64,000 nucleotides of DNA, taken from NCBI RefSeq assembly GCF_019969725.1, contig NZ_JAHXYW010000012.1:1-64000 (forward strand). Reading direction: 5' to 3'. The DNA comes from Neobacillus bataviensis. Its GTDB lineage: Bacteria > Bacillota > Bacilli > Bacillales_B > DSM-18226. The notes below the pieces were generated by a model. That model searched no databases. It saw nothing but the letters and a program-made list of their open reading frames with translations, and had not been told where the DNA came from. Position 1 is the stretch's first letter; each line of letters starts with the position of its first letter. Both the position numbers and the translations under genes were made by a program. Below are positions 16,035 through 24,826 of the stretch, in pieces.

Positions 16035-16781
16035 TTGTTTCATATTAACTGGTTCAGCATTAAAATATTCTTCCAGAGTAATTCCTTTGTTCATAATTTT
16101 AAGAGCCATTGCTTTGCCAACATAACGAAGGTGCCAAGGCTCATATTGATAACCGGTAATGGCCTCTTTGCCTTTCGGATATCGAATAATAAAGCCATAC
16201 TTAGCTGCATTCTCCTCTAGCCAAATCGCCTCTTTTGTTCCTCCGAAACAATCTTCTGTAGCACACCTGCCATCTCCTCCGGTAACATCAATGGCAAGAC
16301 CTGTCTCATGTTCACTCGTGCCAGGCAAAGCACTGTACCTGCTTGCCTCTTCATACCCATCTCTACTTACATAAGAGTTAAATAATGTCGTTTGAGTTGA
16401 ATATGCTCGATAAGCCGAAACACCTAAAAATGAAATACCCTGTTCTTTTGCATCCGTAAATAATTCATGAATCGCATCTGCGGCCTCTGCACGCATCTTT
16501 CGCTTTTCAGCTTTCTCCTGAAAAATAAAGGGAATATCGGCATTAATAAGACCTGGGGGAGTATAATTTTCTGGCAGTTTATACCGATTATTTACGAGTA
16601 CTGTAATGCTCTCTGGGTCAGTGTCAATCTGGATAGTATGATCATGATGTTTTGCATGAACCACTGTTACTTCAGGTTTGCTTTTGGTATCGTGAAAAAT
16701 TTCTGTATAACCAGTTATGATTACTGCAAAAATGATGATGCAGTCCCTGATTAATAATTTATCCAACTTGAACACATCCAC
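16008..16781 (-). CDS. VanY/DacB-family D,D- or L,D-carboxypeptidase (peptidase M15B), membrane anchored
   Basis: A 257-residue protein with one N-terminal hydrophobic segment (residues 12-24) and an M15B domain. The zinc ligands are in SALPGTSEHETGLAIDV (His and Asp) and YEPWHLRYVG (His); the general base is the Glu of YEPWH. Such enzymes trim the last residue from peptidoglycan stem peptides. A paralogue is transcribed divergently at 17034. The site-proximal SAYRAYSTQTTLFNSYV is shared between both. Its stop lies in the terminator hairpin. Confidence 0.88.
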   Translation of the reverse strand: MDVFKLDKLLIRDCIIIFAVIITGYTEIFHDTKSKPEVTVVHAKHHDHTIQIDTDPESITVLVNNRYKLPENYTPPGLINADIPFIFQEKAEKRKMRAEAADAIHELFTDAKEQGISFLGVSAYRAYSTQTTLFNSYVSRDGYEEASRYSALPGTSEHETGLAIDVTGGDGRCATEDCFGGTKEAIWLEENAAKYGFIIRYPKGKEAITGYQYEPWHLRYVGKAMALKIMNKGITLEEYFNAEPVNMKQKPSSSKGN

Positions 16782-17033
16782 AATTCATTTGGACCTAAAA
16801 TTCCAAGTAAAATTTTATCATGGCGTTTTCGTTTAGATAATTCCAGAAAACTTAACGATCAATTAAGTAACACTTAAATAATTCATATTTTACAGTTAGC
16901 ATAACTCTTTTGCTACTGGATTCTGACATAAAACACCTTATGCATAGATTGTAATGGAATTTCAAACCCTATTTGTAACATCGGTCTAAAAAACGGTGGA
17001 CGTAGTCAATTTGATATTGAGGAGTCGGATAAT

Positions 17034-17858
17034 ATGGCAAAAAAATGGGTCTGTGCATGGGTCGCTCTTATTACCTCCTTCACCCTTATGGGCTGTAACC
17101 GAGATTCGGATCAATCATCTTCACCCAAAAATACCGAAAACGACACAAATCAGTCCTTGACCCCAACCCCGATGAACAACCGGTCCCATTCGAACCCAAA
17201 CAACATAGGGACAAACATGTCGTATGTGAATAAGACAACGAGTAAGGATGGGAAGGCAATTTATACCACGAAATACCCTGCTTCCCTGGGAGTAATCGTG
17301 AACAAAAAAATTTATCTGCCTAAAACATATGTGCCGAAAAATTTGGTCTATCCTAATACCTCCTTTCTCTTTAAAGAAAAAATTGAGAAACGGAAGTTGA
17401 GAAAAGAGGCGGCGGTGGCACTCGAAAGGATGTTTGCGGCGGCCAAAAAAGACAAGGTTTATTTAAGCGGGGTCTCTGCCTACCGTTCGTATGCAACCCA
17501 GGCGGCCGTCTTTAACCGTTACGTCAAAAGAGACGGGTATGAAAAAGCAAGAACTTACAGTGCCATCCCTGGCACCAGTGAACACCAGACGGGGCTCTCC
17601 ATCGATGTTAGCGGAAGCAGCGGGAAATGTGCGGCTGCCTCTTGTTTCGCCACTACAAAAGAAGCAAAATGGCTGGATAAGAACAGTGCCAATTTCGGCT
17701 ACATCATCCGTTATCCAAAAGGAAAAGAGTACGTGACTGGCTACAAATACGAACCATGGCACATCCGCTACGTCGGCACCGCCGTTGCGAAGGAAATGAA
17801 AAAAAGAAACTTGACTTTAGAAGAGTATTACGGCGTTTTCCCAATCCTGAAGAAGTAA
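17034..17858 (+). CDS. VanY/DacB-family carboxypeptidase, lipoprotein
   Basis: A 274-residue paralogue of the divergent gene at 16008. The N-terminus has a lipobox (SFTLMGC, Cys21), then a Ser/Asn/Pro-rich linker of about 50 residues, then the M15B domain with TSEHQTGLSIDV and YEPWHIRYVG. It would be tethered outside the membrane and trim stem peptides. GAGTCGG is a weak ribosome binding site. The gene is visibly richer in G and C than its twin, mostly at third positions, hinting at a different history. Confidence 0.9.
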   Translation: MAKKWVCAWVALITSFTLMGCNRDSDQSSSPKNTENDTNQSLTPTPMNNRSHSNPNNIGTNMSYVNKTTSKDGKAIYTTKYPASLGVIVNKKIYLPKTYVPKNLVYPNTSFLFKEKIEKRKLRKEAAVALERMFAAAKKDKVYLSGVSAYRSYATQAAVFNRYVKRDGYEKARTYSAIPGTSEHQTGLSIDVSGSSGKCAAASCFATTKEAKWLDKNSANFGYIIRYPKGKEYVTGYKYEPWHIRYVGTAVAKEMKKRNLTLEEYYGVFPILKK

Positions 17859-17915
17859 ATCGTGATGTTCGATACAAAAAAACCGCGCAAGCTTCACGCT
17901 CCGCGGCTAACCTCG

Positions 17916-17950
17916 CCCCACTTTTCTATCTGGTAAAGCGGGGTTTCCTT
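17916..17950 (+). terminator. Terminator of the VanY lipoprotein gene
   Basis: CCCCACTTT/AAAGCGGGG stem with one A-C mismatch, followed by TTTCCTTTT. Confidence 0.65.
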
Positions 17951-18019
17951 TTGCCTGTAAGCAGTACTTTATTTGAAGAATGGCAAAAATTTCTCTACTA
18001 AGATATTCAGAAATGTTGG

Positions 18020-18598
18020 CTAGTCCTGGTACTTGCCTTTAAACTGTTGCTCCCATTCCGACCTTAGCATTGCATATTGATACTCGTCCACCCACTGTCC
18101 CTTTGACATGTAGTTTTCCAACAAATGACCTTCTCTTCTCATGCCTACGCGTTCAAGCAGCCGGATGGAGTTTTCGTTTCTAACATCTGTCAAAGCTATG
18201 ACCTTGTGTTTTCCAAGATCATTGAATACATAACTCAACAACGCTCTCACCGCTTCACTGGCATAACCCTTTCCCTGATGCTCTTCGGCGAGGGTATAGC
18301 CAATTTCAACAATCCGCGGCTCGGCCAGAAGTGTGTGCAGCGCACAATCTCCGATTAGTTGATTCGTCTCCTCTAAAGCAATGGCAAACTGAAACCATGT
18401 GCCAGGTTGATTCGGCACAGACTTCGATTGCTTCTCCACAAAAACTTCCGCATCGTGATGTTGATAATTCTCCCAGGACTGAAATTTAGCCACTTTAGGA
18501 CTCGAACGGTACAAATAAAAGGGTTCAACATCTTGCTGTGAAAATTGTCTCAAAATCAGGCGATTTGAACGCGCATAAATATGTTCGGATATTTCCAC
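18020..18598 (-). CDS. GNAT acetyltransferase (RimJ/RimL type)
   Basis: A 192-residue GNAT protein. RLILRQFSQQDVEPFYLYRS opens the fold, VEIGYTLAEEHQGKGYASEA is the acetyl-CoA loop (QGKGYA), and NENSIRLLERVGMRREGHLL is the C-terminal helix. It resembles enzymes that acetylate N-terminal amines or small molecules. I prefer the GTG at 18598, 10 bp after AGGGAG, over the ATG at 18631. It lies 41 bp beyond the KtrB/D start-to-stop unit, on the same strand. Confidence 0.82.
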   Translation of the reverse strand: MEISEHIYARSNRLILRQFSQQDVEPFYLYRSSPKVAKFQSWENYQHHDAEVFVEKQSKSVPNQPGTWFQFAIALEETNQLIGDCALHTLLAEPRIVEIGYTLAEEHQGKGYASEAVRALLSYVFNDLGKHKVIALTDVRNENSIRLLERVGMRREGHLLENYMSKGQWVDEYQYAMLRSEWEQQFKGKYQD

Positions 18599-18639
18599 TT
18601 TGCTCACTCTCCCTACACTCGGCATTGACAATTTCTCTA

Positions 18640-19995
18640 TTAACCAATAATGATTCGCTCTTTTGGATATTGATAATTCGCTTTAATTGGTTTTCCTCCC
18701 ATAATGATTAAAAAGTTAAAGATACCGATTCTGCCAATGAACATTAAAAGCATAATGACAATTTTGCCCATGATGCCCAATTTTGCCGTGATCCCCATGG
18801 AGAGCCCGACAGTTCCAAATGCGGATGCCACTTCAAAGATGATCTCCATTAGTGAAAAGCCCGGTTCCAGAATCGTAAGGATAATGGTGCTGACACAACA
18901 GAGCATCATAGCGGTAGCAATGACGATATAGGACTTGATGACGTCCTCCGTGGCAATTTCTCTTTTAAAAATTTTAATTGTTGTCGTTCCGTTAGCGAAA
19001 TAATAGACACTCAATAACATAATCGCAAAAGTCGTCGTTCTTATTCCTCCCCCGGCACTGCTTGGAGAGGTCCCGATAAACATAAGAATACTCAAAATAA
19101 AAAGGGTAGCGGTGGAATATTCCCTAATTTCCATTGTACTCAGCCCGCCATTTCGAGAAGACACAGAATAAAAAAGGGAATGGAAAAAAGCTTCATGCCA
19201 AGTTTTATCGGCAAAGTAATGATTATATTCACATAGGTAGATGAGAATCGTGCCTATTACAATCAATCCAAAAAATGTAAGGGTCGTGATTTTTGTAAAT
19301 AAAGAAAACTTATATGGCGTCTTCCCTTTATGTTTAAAGAAATGAATCACTTCCATCAGTACGGGGAACCCAATCGCTCCTACGATTAGCAGCACCATGG
19401 TCAGCATTAGCACAAAATAATCGTTGGCAAAAGGAATCAATGATTCTCCTGTAATATCAAATCCTGCATTTGTTGCCGCGCTGACTGCTGCAAAGAAACC
19501 TTGTAAAAAAGCTTCCTGCCAGCTAGGAAAGTATTTTAAAAAGTAGATACCAAAAATAATGCCCCCTATTACTTCCATGATGATAAATAGGAACAGAATA
19601 TTTCTGATAAGTTTAATGATTCCAGAAAAAGATGAAAGATTTTGATCTGTCATTATAAGCATTCTGTCTCTTATTCCAATACGTCTCCCCATTAAAAGCC
19701 AAATTGTGGTTCCAAGAAACATTATGCCGATCCCGCCAAATTGCAAAATGATCGCAAAAATAATGGTTCCTGGAACACTGAGAACCTCATTGATCGGAAT
19801 GGTAGCTAACCCTGTTACACTAACGGCACTTACCGCAGTAAAGAGGGCATCAATAAACGAAATTTTAGCATTGGGCTTCAGTGTTATGGGCAGCATTAAT
19901 AATATGGTCGAGACAACCACAGCTAGCAGATAATAAATCACGATGATTTGGGCAGGTTTTAGTGACTTCTTCTTTTTCTTAGTTAGAGTTTTCAT
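18640..19995 (-). CDS. Ktr-type potassium uptake channel subunit (KtrB/KtrD)
   Basis: A 451-residue TrkH/KtrB-family protein with four repeated M1-P-M2 units. The four filter loops are visible as SVTGLAT, TNAGFD, SRNGGLS and GTVGLS, each with the conserved Gly. It moves K+ (with Na+ stimulation in known cases) across the plasma membrane. It needs a cytoplasmic RCK subunit (KtrA or KtrC), and no such gene is adjacent, as is the case for ktrD in B. subtilis. The long basic N-terminus MKTLTKKKKKSLKPAQ is cytoplasmic. Confidence 0.9.
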   Translation of the reverse strand: MKTLTKKKKKSLKPAQIIVIYYLLAVVVSTILLMLPITLKPNAKISFIDALFTAVSAVSVTGLATIPINEVLSVPGTIIFAIILQFGGIGIMFLGTTIWLLMGRRIGIRDRMLIMTDQNLSSFSGIIKLIRNILFLFIIMEVIGGIIFGIYFLKYFPSWQEAFLQGFFAAVSAATNAGFDITGESLIPFANDYFVLMLTMVLLIVGAIGFPVLMEVIHFFKHKGKTPYKFSLFTKITTLTFFGLIVIGTILIYLCEYNHYFADKTWHEAFFHSLFYSVSSRNGGLSTMEIREYSTATLFILSILMFIGTSPSSAGGGIRTTTFAIMLLSVYYFANGTTTIKIFKREIATEDVIKSYIVIATAMMLCCVSTIILTILEPGFSLMEIIFEVASAFGTVGLSMGITAKLGIMGKIVIMLLMFIGRIGIFNFLIIMGGKPIKANYQYPKERIIIG

Positions 19996-20171
19996 GTTTC
20001 ACCATTTCTATTTATATTCGAAAGATATAATTGCCATAATATGTTAAGCACGGTGACTTCCTTTTTATTATAGATTTAGCTTATAGAATAATTCAAACCA
20101 TTTTCATGTTGGTATAAATAAACTCGCTAGAATAACCCTGCGATACTTTTATGCTGGCCCTTTGCCGAAGC

Positions 20172-20435
20172 TTTGTCTATTTTTTTGGGTGTTTTGTCTA
20201 TTTTTGGGGGTGTTTTGTTCATTTTTGAGGGCACATTGTCTATTTTTTAAAGGGGTTGTCTATTTTTTTAATAGTTTTGTCCATTTAACCAAAAAAAGGA
20301 AATGCGAAATCACATGTTTAATTCTCCACATATGCTTTGGACACTTTTTGTGGTGTATTGGACATTTTTTTAAGGACATTGGACTTTTTTGGACCACTTT
20401 GGATAATTTTTCTGACGGTTTGGACAATTAGACAA
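20172..20435. repeat. Phased 21-bp tandem array with TGTCC/GGACA cores
   Basis: Six units starting TTTGTCYATTTTT at 20172, 20193, 20214, 20235, 20255 and 20276 are followed, after 60 bp, by five units starting TTTGGACA at 20336, 20357, 20378, 20398 and 20419. Spacing is 20 or 21 bp throughout. The second block carries the core in inverted orientation (TGTCCA versus TGGACA). Confidence 0.8.
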
Positions 20436-20444
20436 AAAACGGAA

Positions 20445-20468
20445 AAACACCTCCTTTAGGAGGCGTTT
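20445..20468 (-). terminator. Terminator-like hairpin (distal)
   Basis: AAACGCCTCC/GGAGGTGTTT stem with a TTTT-rich tail on the minus strand. Confidence 0.6.
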
Positions 20469-20495
20469 AAGCACCATATATTTTGACCAAAGAAT

Positions 20496-20525
20496 AAACC
20501 GCCAGGATCAAATCCCTGACGGTTT
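20496..20525 (-). terminator. Terminator of the MFS-SDR unit
   Basis: AAACCGTCAGGGAT/ATCCTGGCGGTTT stem, 10 bp past the SDR stop. Confidence 0.75.
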
Positions 20526-20535
20526 TAACGAAAAA

Positions 20536-21294
20536 TTAATAAGCTGTCCAGCCGGCATCCCCGGTAATCACGGTACCATTCACAAAGCTTGATTCATCTG
20601 AAGCAAGGAAAAGAGCGATATTAGCAATTTCCACTGGTTTACCGACACGTGGATTGATACCTAATCCAGCTTGAATGCGACCCATGCCGAATTCGTTAAT
20701 CCCGCTCATGGATGCACCGATGTTTGTTTCCACTCCGCCTGGGGCAATCGCGTTGCAGCGAATCCCTTTTTCTGCGTACATGAATCCCGTATTTTTTGTA
20801 AAACCAACCACTGCATGCTTAGAAGCTGTATAAGCGGCTCCTGCTCTCGCGCCTTGAAGTCCGCCGGCCGAAGCAACATTAATAATCACGCCGGATTGTT
20901 TTTCTAAAAAGATCGGCAAGGATTTGCGTGTTGCACGCATAACACTTGTTGTATTGATCGCAAAAATACGCTCCCATTTCTCATCTTCTATATCACCGGC
21001 AGGTTCAAAGTTATCCATGATGCCGGCATTATTGACTAAAATATCTAATGTTCCGAAAGTATGAACTGCGGTGTCAATCAGGTTTTGGATATCTTCTTCT
21101 TTCGCAACATTGGCCATCACTGCTACGGCTTCCCCGCCATTTGACTTAATTTCGTCCACTGTTTGATTTGCTGCTTCAAGGTTTATATCCGAAACGACTA
21201 CTCTCGCTCCTTCTTTTGCATAAAGAATCGCAATCGCTTTACCCATCCCAGATGCAGCACCTGTTACTACCGCTACTTTATTTTCAAGTCTCAT
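20536..21294 (-). CDS. Short-chain dehydrogenase/reductase
   Basis: A 252-residue classical SDR. NAD(P)-binding TGAASGMGKA (residues 11-20), structural NNAG, catalytic Ser in INVASAGG and YTASK (Tyr and Lys). The acidic residue in VVSDINLE favours NAD(H). It ends with a typical SDR C-terminus (FVNGTVITGDAGWTAY). I chose the ATG at 21294, which follows GGGAGG; the upstream ATG overlaps that site. It lies 23 bp after a DHA2 exporter, in one unit probably repressed by the divergent TetR protein. The substrate is unknown. Confidence 0.88.
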   Translation of the reverse strand: MRLENKVAVVTGAASGMGKAIAILYAKEGARVVVSDINLEAANQTVDEIKSNGGEAVAVMANVAKEEDIQNLIDTAVHTFGTLDILVNNAGIMDNFEPAGDIEDEKWERIFAINTTSVMRATRKSLPIFLEKQSGVIINVASAGGLQGARAGAAYTASKHAVVGFTKNTGFMYAEKGIRCNAIAPGGVETNIGASMSGINEFGMGRIQAGLGINPRVGKPVEIANIALFLASDESSFVNGTVITGDAGWTAY

Positions 21295-21317
21295 TTCGAT
21301 TCCTCCCATTAGTTTGA

Positions 21318-22814
21318 TTAAGCTTCATTTGCTACTGCCTTTTTTAAATGAGCCTTGGACTCCACTTTGGAAGCCTGCTTACCCTTCTTGATAAAGAAGG
21401 AAAGCAGCAATCCGATGATGCCGATTCCGACAATGACAAGATAGGCATCATTAATACCTTGGATAGAGGCTTCCTTAATCATCTGCCCTTGGGTCAAGCC
21501 TTTCAGAGCCGCAGTCGGGATCATATCCTGCAGATGTGATTTTGTCCGGTCGGTCATAACCGTAACCAGAAGCGACGTACCTACAGCACCGGCAACCTGC
21601 CGAATGGTATTAGATATGGCCGTTCCGTGTGCATTTAACTGCGGTGGCAATTGGTTTAAACCAGCGGTCTGAATCGGCATCATCATCAAGGCCATCCCAA
21701 TTCGGCGCCCTGTTGACATAAGAACCAGAAGGGTAAAACTCGTCGAGTCAGTCAAGTTGGTAAAACCAAGTGTGGTGCCAATGGTAATGACCATTCCGAT
21801 AACTGACAGCCATTTCGCGCCAAAGCGGTCGAACAGCTTGCCGGTAACCGGCATCAGGAAGCCCATGATCAGCGCACCAGGTAGAAGGAGCAGGCCTGAT
21901 TCAATCGCTGTGTATCCACGGGCATTCTGGAGATATAGCGGAAGCAGCATCATATCTGCATACATCACCATTGTTATCGCGATATTGATAATGGTCGTTA
22001 AGGTGAACATATTGTACTTAAACGCACGCAAATCCAGCAGGGGATTTTTTGACTTCGATTCCCTCCATGAAAAAAGGACAAGGGCCAAGACGCCAACGGC
22101 AATTGTACTTATTACCTCTGAGTCGGACCATCCAAGACTTCCAGCCCGGCTGAAGCCATAAAGCAATGACCCGAAACCAATCGTTGAGAGGGTGACAGCC
22201 AGAACATTAAATTTTGTTTTAATTCGATCTGATACATTTCGGAGGTAAATGAATCCTAATATTATGACAAGGACAGCAAAAGGAATCATTCCGTAAAACA
22301 TTGTTTCCCATTTGTAATTTTCGATAATGTAGCCGGCCAGTGTCGGTCCAATGGCAGGGGCGAAAATAATCGCAAGCCCGACCATTCCCATGGCTGCTCC
22401 TCTTTTTTCCGCAGGGAACAGTGTCAGAATGACATTCGTAAGCAGCGGCATAATGATTCCGGCACCTGCAGCCTGAATCATGCGTCCGGTTAACAAGACC
22501 GGAAATCCGGTTGCTAGAGCGGAAACGATTGTTCCTGCCAAAAAGATAATCATGGAAGCTTGAAAAAGCTCGCGGGTTGTAAATCGCTGCATTAAATAGG
22601 CCGTAATCGGAATTAAGATTCCGTTTACCAGCATGTAACCTGTTGTTAACCACTGTGCGGTTGCGGCAGATATGTTGAAGTCAACCATCAGTTCAGGTAC
22701 GGCGACGCTCATGAGTGTTTGGTTTAATGTTGCTATGAAAGCTCCCAATATCAAAATGAACATGATAGGGCCTTTTTTTATGGAATTGGTGTCTGTAATA
22801 GAAATTTTGCTCAA
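21318..22814 (-). CDS. DHA2-family (14-helix) MFS drug exporter, EmrB/QacA/LmrB type
   Basis: A 498-residue MFS protein with 14 helices. FIATLNQTLMSVAVPELMVD with the AQWLTTGYMLVNGILIP segment is typical of EmrB/LmrB proteins, and FAPAIGPTLAGYI is motif C of antiporters. The proton-coupled export of lipophilic drugs is the usual role. It is the first gene of a two-gene unit with an SDR and is divergent from a TetR regulator, a common inducible resistance layout. Confidence 0.9.
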   Translation of the reverse strand: MSKISITDTNSIKKGPIMFILILGAFIATLNQTLMSVAVPELMVDFNISAATAQWLTTGYMLVNGILIPITAYLMQRFTTRELFQASMIIFLAGTIVSALATGFPVLLTGRMIQAAGAGIIMPLLTNVILTLFPAEKRGAAMGMVGLAIIFAPAIGPTLAGYIIENYKWETMFYGMIPFAVLVIILGFIYLRNVSDRIKTKFNVLAVTLSTIGFGSLLYGFSRAGSLGWSDSEVISTIAVGVLALVLFSWRESKSKNPLLDLRAFKYNMFTLTTIINIAITMVMYADMMLLPLYLQNARGYTAIESGLLLLPGALIMGFLMPVTGKLFDRFGAKWLSVIGMVITIGTTLGFTNLTDSTSFTLLVLMSTGRRIGMALMMMPIQTAGLNQLPPQLNAHGTAISNTIRQVAGAVGTSLLVTVMTDRTKSHLQDMIPTAALKGLTQGQMIKEASIQGINDAYLVIVGIGIIGLLLSFFIKKGKQASKVESKAHLKKAVANEA

Positions 22815-23040
22815 TTATTTTTCCATCCTTTCTAACATTTATGTGAACTTTTTTACAACGTGTTGAATAATTAACATTGTATAAATTATATTATAGTTAG
22901 ATAGTGGGTAATAACAACCGACAATTCTTGATGAAGTGTATATTAGTTATCATTCTTGTGAGTTATGTCGTTAATTCAGAAGATAATAGACACAACTGGA
23001 ATAATTGTAAATTTCCAATTTGAGGGAAAGGTGATTAGAC

Positions 23041-23622
23041 ATGACGGATCATGAAAATACTCGCGTCGATCCGCGAATACTGCGGACGCGCCAATTAATA
23101 AAGGATGCTTTAATCGATTTGCTTCAGGAGATGGAGCTAAATAAAATAACGGTCAACCGGATTGCGGAGCGTGCAACGATCAACCGTGTTACGTTTTATC
23201 TTCACTATCGTGATATTCAAGACATGATGGAGAAAATGGCGCAGGAAATGGCCGAGGGTATTGAGGAAATTATGAGGAGTGCAACTGATAAGGAATCCAC
23301 CGGTGAAACCGATTCGTTGATGCTCGAAAGCCTGCTTGAGCATATAGCCGAGAATGGTAAATTCTATAAAGTGGTTCTTGGTACCAGAAGGACGCCCATT
23401 TTTACAGAGCGGTTATTAAAAATCCTAACAGAAGTCATAACAAAGAGAACCGGGATCCACTCCTTTCGTGCTTCTGGTGATATCCAAAGGGATGTGGCAA
23501 TCTGGTACGGTTCTTCCGCTCTGATAGGTACAATTATTGCTTGGCTGCGTAACGATATGCCTTATACACCGCAATATCTTGCCAAGCAGTTGAGTATGCT
23601 TTTTCGAATTGGGGGAAAGTAG
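23041..23622 (+). CDS. TetR/AcrR-family transcriptional regulator
   Basis: A 193-residue regulator. The helix-turn-helix is ITVNRIAERATINRVTFYLH and then YRDIQDMME (residues 38-66). The C-terminal ligand domain ends NDMPYTPQYLAKQLSMLFR, as in the TetR_C group of Firmicutes drug-sensing repressors. It is divergent from the MFS-SDR unit across 226 bp and probably represses it. AGGGAAAGGTG lies before the ATG. The ligand is unknown. Confidence 0.88.
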   Translation: MTDHENTRVDPRILRTRQLIKDALIDLLQEMELNKITVNRIAERATINRVTFYLHYRDIQDMMEKMAQEMAEGIEEIMRSATDKESTGETDSLMLESLLEHIAENGKFYKVVLGTRRTPIFTERLLKILTEVITKRTGIHSFRASGDIQRDVAIWYGSSALIGTIIAWLRNDMPYTPQYLAKQLSMLFRIGGK

Positions 23623-23633
23623 CCAGGAGAAAT

Positions 23634-23668
23634 AACCCGATTTCCTTTTAGTAGGAATTTCGGGTTTT
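23634..23668. terminator. Bidirectional terminator between tetR and cutC
   Basis: AACCCGATTTCC/GGAATTTCGGGTT stem with a T run on the plus side; it separates converging genes. Confidence 0.8.
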
Positions 23669-23673
23669 TCCAT

Positions 23674-24315
23674 CTACCAAAGCTTCCCCACAATTTTGGT
23701 TCCATGTACCTCACTAACATTTAACACGTCTGCAATATGATTTAGATTTTTATCTGTAATTCCCGCGCCGGGCAGAATAATGATTCTGTCAGCTGCATAA
23801 TCCACGAATTCCTTCAAACGGCTTAGGTTAGCTTCAATTGGTGTAGAGCTTGGCCCCCCGTGTGTTAAAATTCGATCTACCCGATGTTTCACAAGCCAAT
23901 TAATCGCTTTAAACTGGTATTCATGATTAATATGATCAAAAGCCATATGAAAGGTGACATCCAGTCCTTCCGCAGATTCCAGCAGCCTGAGCATAGCATC
24001 CTCATCTATCCAGCCTAAATCATTTAAGCAGCCGATCACCACACCATCTGTCCCTAACTGTTTAAAATGGATAATATCATTTTGCATGATCTCTATTTCC
24101 TCTTTCGAAAAAATAAAGTTTCCGCCTCTTGGCCTGACTATGGACATTACCTTAATATTTTTCAAGTGACAATAGGAAATCGTTTTGGCAGCCACCCCGT
24201 GACTGACGGTGGTGCCGCCAACAGCGAGGTTGTCACAAAGCTCAATTCGATGGCCCCCTTTTTCAATTGCTTGAGGAACCCATGTAAAATTCTCTACACA
24301 AACTTCTTTTAGCAT
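23674..24315 (-). CDS. cutC: CutC-family protein
   Basis: A 213-residue TIM-barrel protein. The N-terminal LKEVCVENFTWVPQAIEKGG, the RIELCDNLAVGGTTVS segment, IVRPRGGNF and LTHGGPSSTP are the CutC signature regions, including conserved Cys, Arg and His residues. The family was first linked to copper homeostasis, but its biochemical role is still uncertain. A GGATAG-type site lies before the ATG. It is monocistronic and followed upstream by repeat element B. Confidence 0.9.
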   Translation of the reverse strand: MLKEVCVENFTWVPQAIEKGGHRIELCDNLAVGGTTVSHGVAAKTISYCHLKNIKVMSIVRPRGGNFIFSKEEIEIMQNDIIHFKQLGTDGVVIGCLNDLGWIDEDAMLRLLESAEGLDVTFHMAFDHINHEYQFKAINWLVKHRVDRILTHGGPSSTPIEANLSRLKEFVDYAADRIIILPGAGITDKNLNHIADVLNVSEVHGTKIVGKLW

Positions 24316-24352
24316 TTAGACTATCCTTTCTGAGCTGTTAAAACTTCTGTAA

Positions 24353-24411
24353 ACTGACATAACCCGATTCATTTCTACCGGATTCGATTTTAATCAGACG
24401 TTTGATTAAAA
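24353..24411. repeat. Extra palindrome module of the dispersed element
   Basis: ACTGACA at 24353 and TTAATCAGACGTTTGATTAA at 24390. The 37-bp offset between the two is exactly that in copy A (3689/3726) and copy B (24684/24721). The sequence between differs. Confidence 0.65.
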
Positions 24412-24494
24412 TCTCTAAGAACGCAGTTAAATAAAGCTTTCTGTCCCTGGGAAGACAAAAAATTTGTTGAAAAATATCCTTGAAATGGTAAGGC

Positions 24495-24810
24495 ATTTGT
24501 TTTTCTGCACCAATCGAGAATATTCGATAAAATTCTTTAAGTGCTATACTAAACAATCGTTTGATTAAATTTGGCAATAACCGCGGGATTGACGTTTTTT
24601 GTGATGAAAGCCTTGCGAAAATTGTTTGAAAGATTACCTTAAAAATCGCCATCAACCAAGTAAAAAGGACAAATTTTTAATGTACTGACAGAATTCAATT
24701 GGGTTCCCTATTTTTCATCATTAATCAAACGTTTAATTAAATATGGCTTCACCCCGTATCATTACTGGTTTTTTTCATCTAGATACGGTAGAAGAATGTC
24801 GAAGGAATGA
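24495..24810. repeat. Dispersed intergenic element, copy B (about 315 bp)
   Basis: Colinear with 3500-3815. Landmarks are CAATCGA (24511), GTGCTATACT (24541), ATCGTTTGATTAA (24556), ATCAACC (24651), ACTGACAGAATTCAAT (24684), TTAATCAAACGTTTAATTAA (24721) and GAAGAATGTCGAAGGAA (24791). GTGCTATACT has the look of an extended -10 promoter placed just before the first palindrome half. Confidence 0.8.
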
Positions 24811-24826
24811 AGCGTTTGGCAAGTAT

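Larger units (their letters stand above)
19996..20535. other. 540-bp gap holding a 21-bp phased array and two terminators
   Basis: From 19996 to about 20160 lies the KtrB/D promoter region. From 20172 to 20435 a tandem array with a 21-bp period occupies the gap, followed by terminator hairpins at 20445 and 20496 for the minus-strand SDR gene. No coding frame is supported; a frame crossing the array is repeat-derived. Confidence 0.7.
24316..24826. other. 510-bp gap containing repeat element B
   Basis: No credible gene. A 105-codon minus frame at 24338-24655 lies wholly inside repeat sequence. The region holds one extra palindrome module (24353-24411) and the full element B (24495-24810). Confidence 0.7.

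Noticed and set aside
20162..20431. 89-aa plus-strand protein across the 21-bp array
   Set aside because: Its FF/CLF-rich sequence is a by-product of the 21-bp units (7 codons per unit).
24338..24655. 105-aa minus-strand protein
   Set aside because: It lies wholly within repeat sequence; the LIKRL peptides come from the palindrome TTAATCAAACGTTTGATTAA, the matching part of copy A is interrupted by stops, and there is no ribosome binding site.
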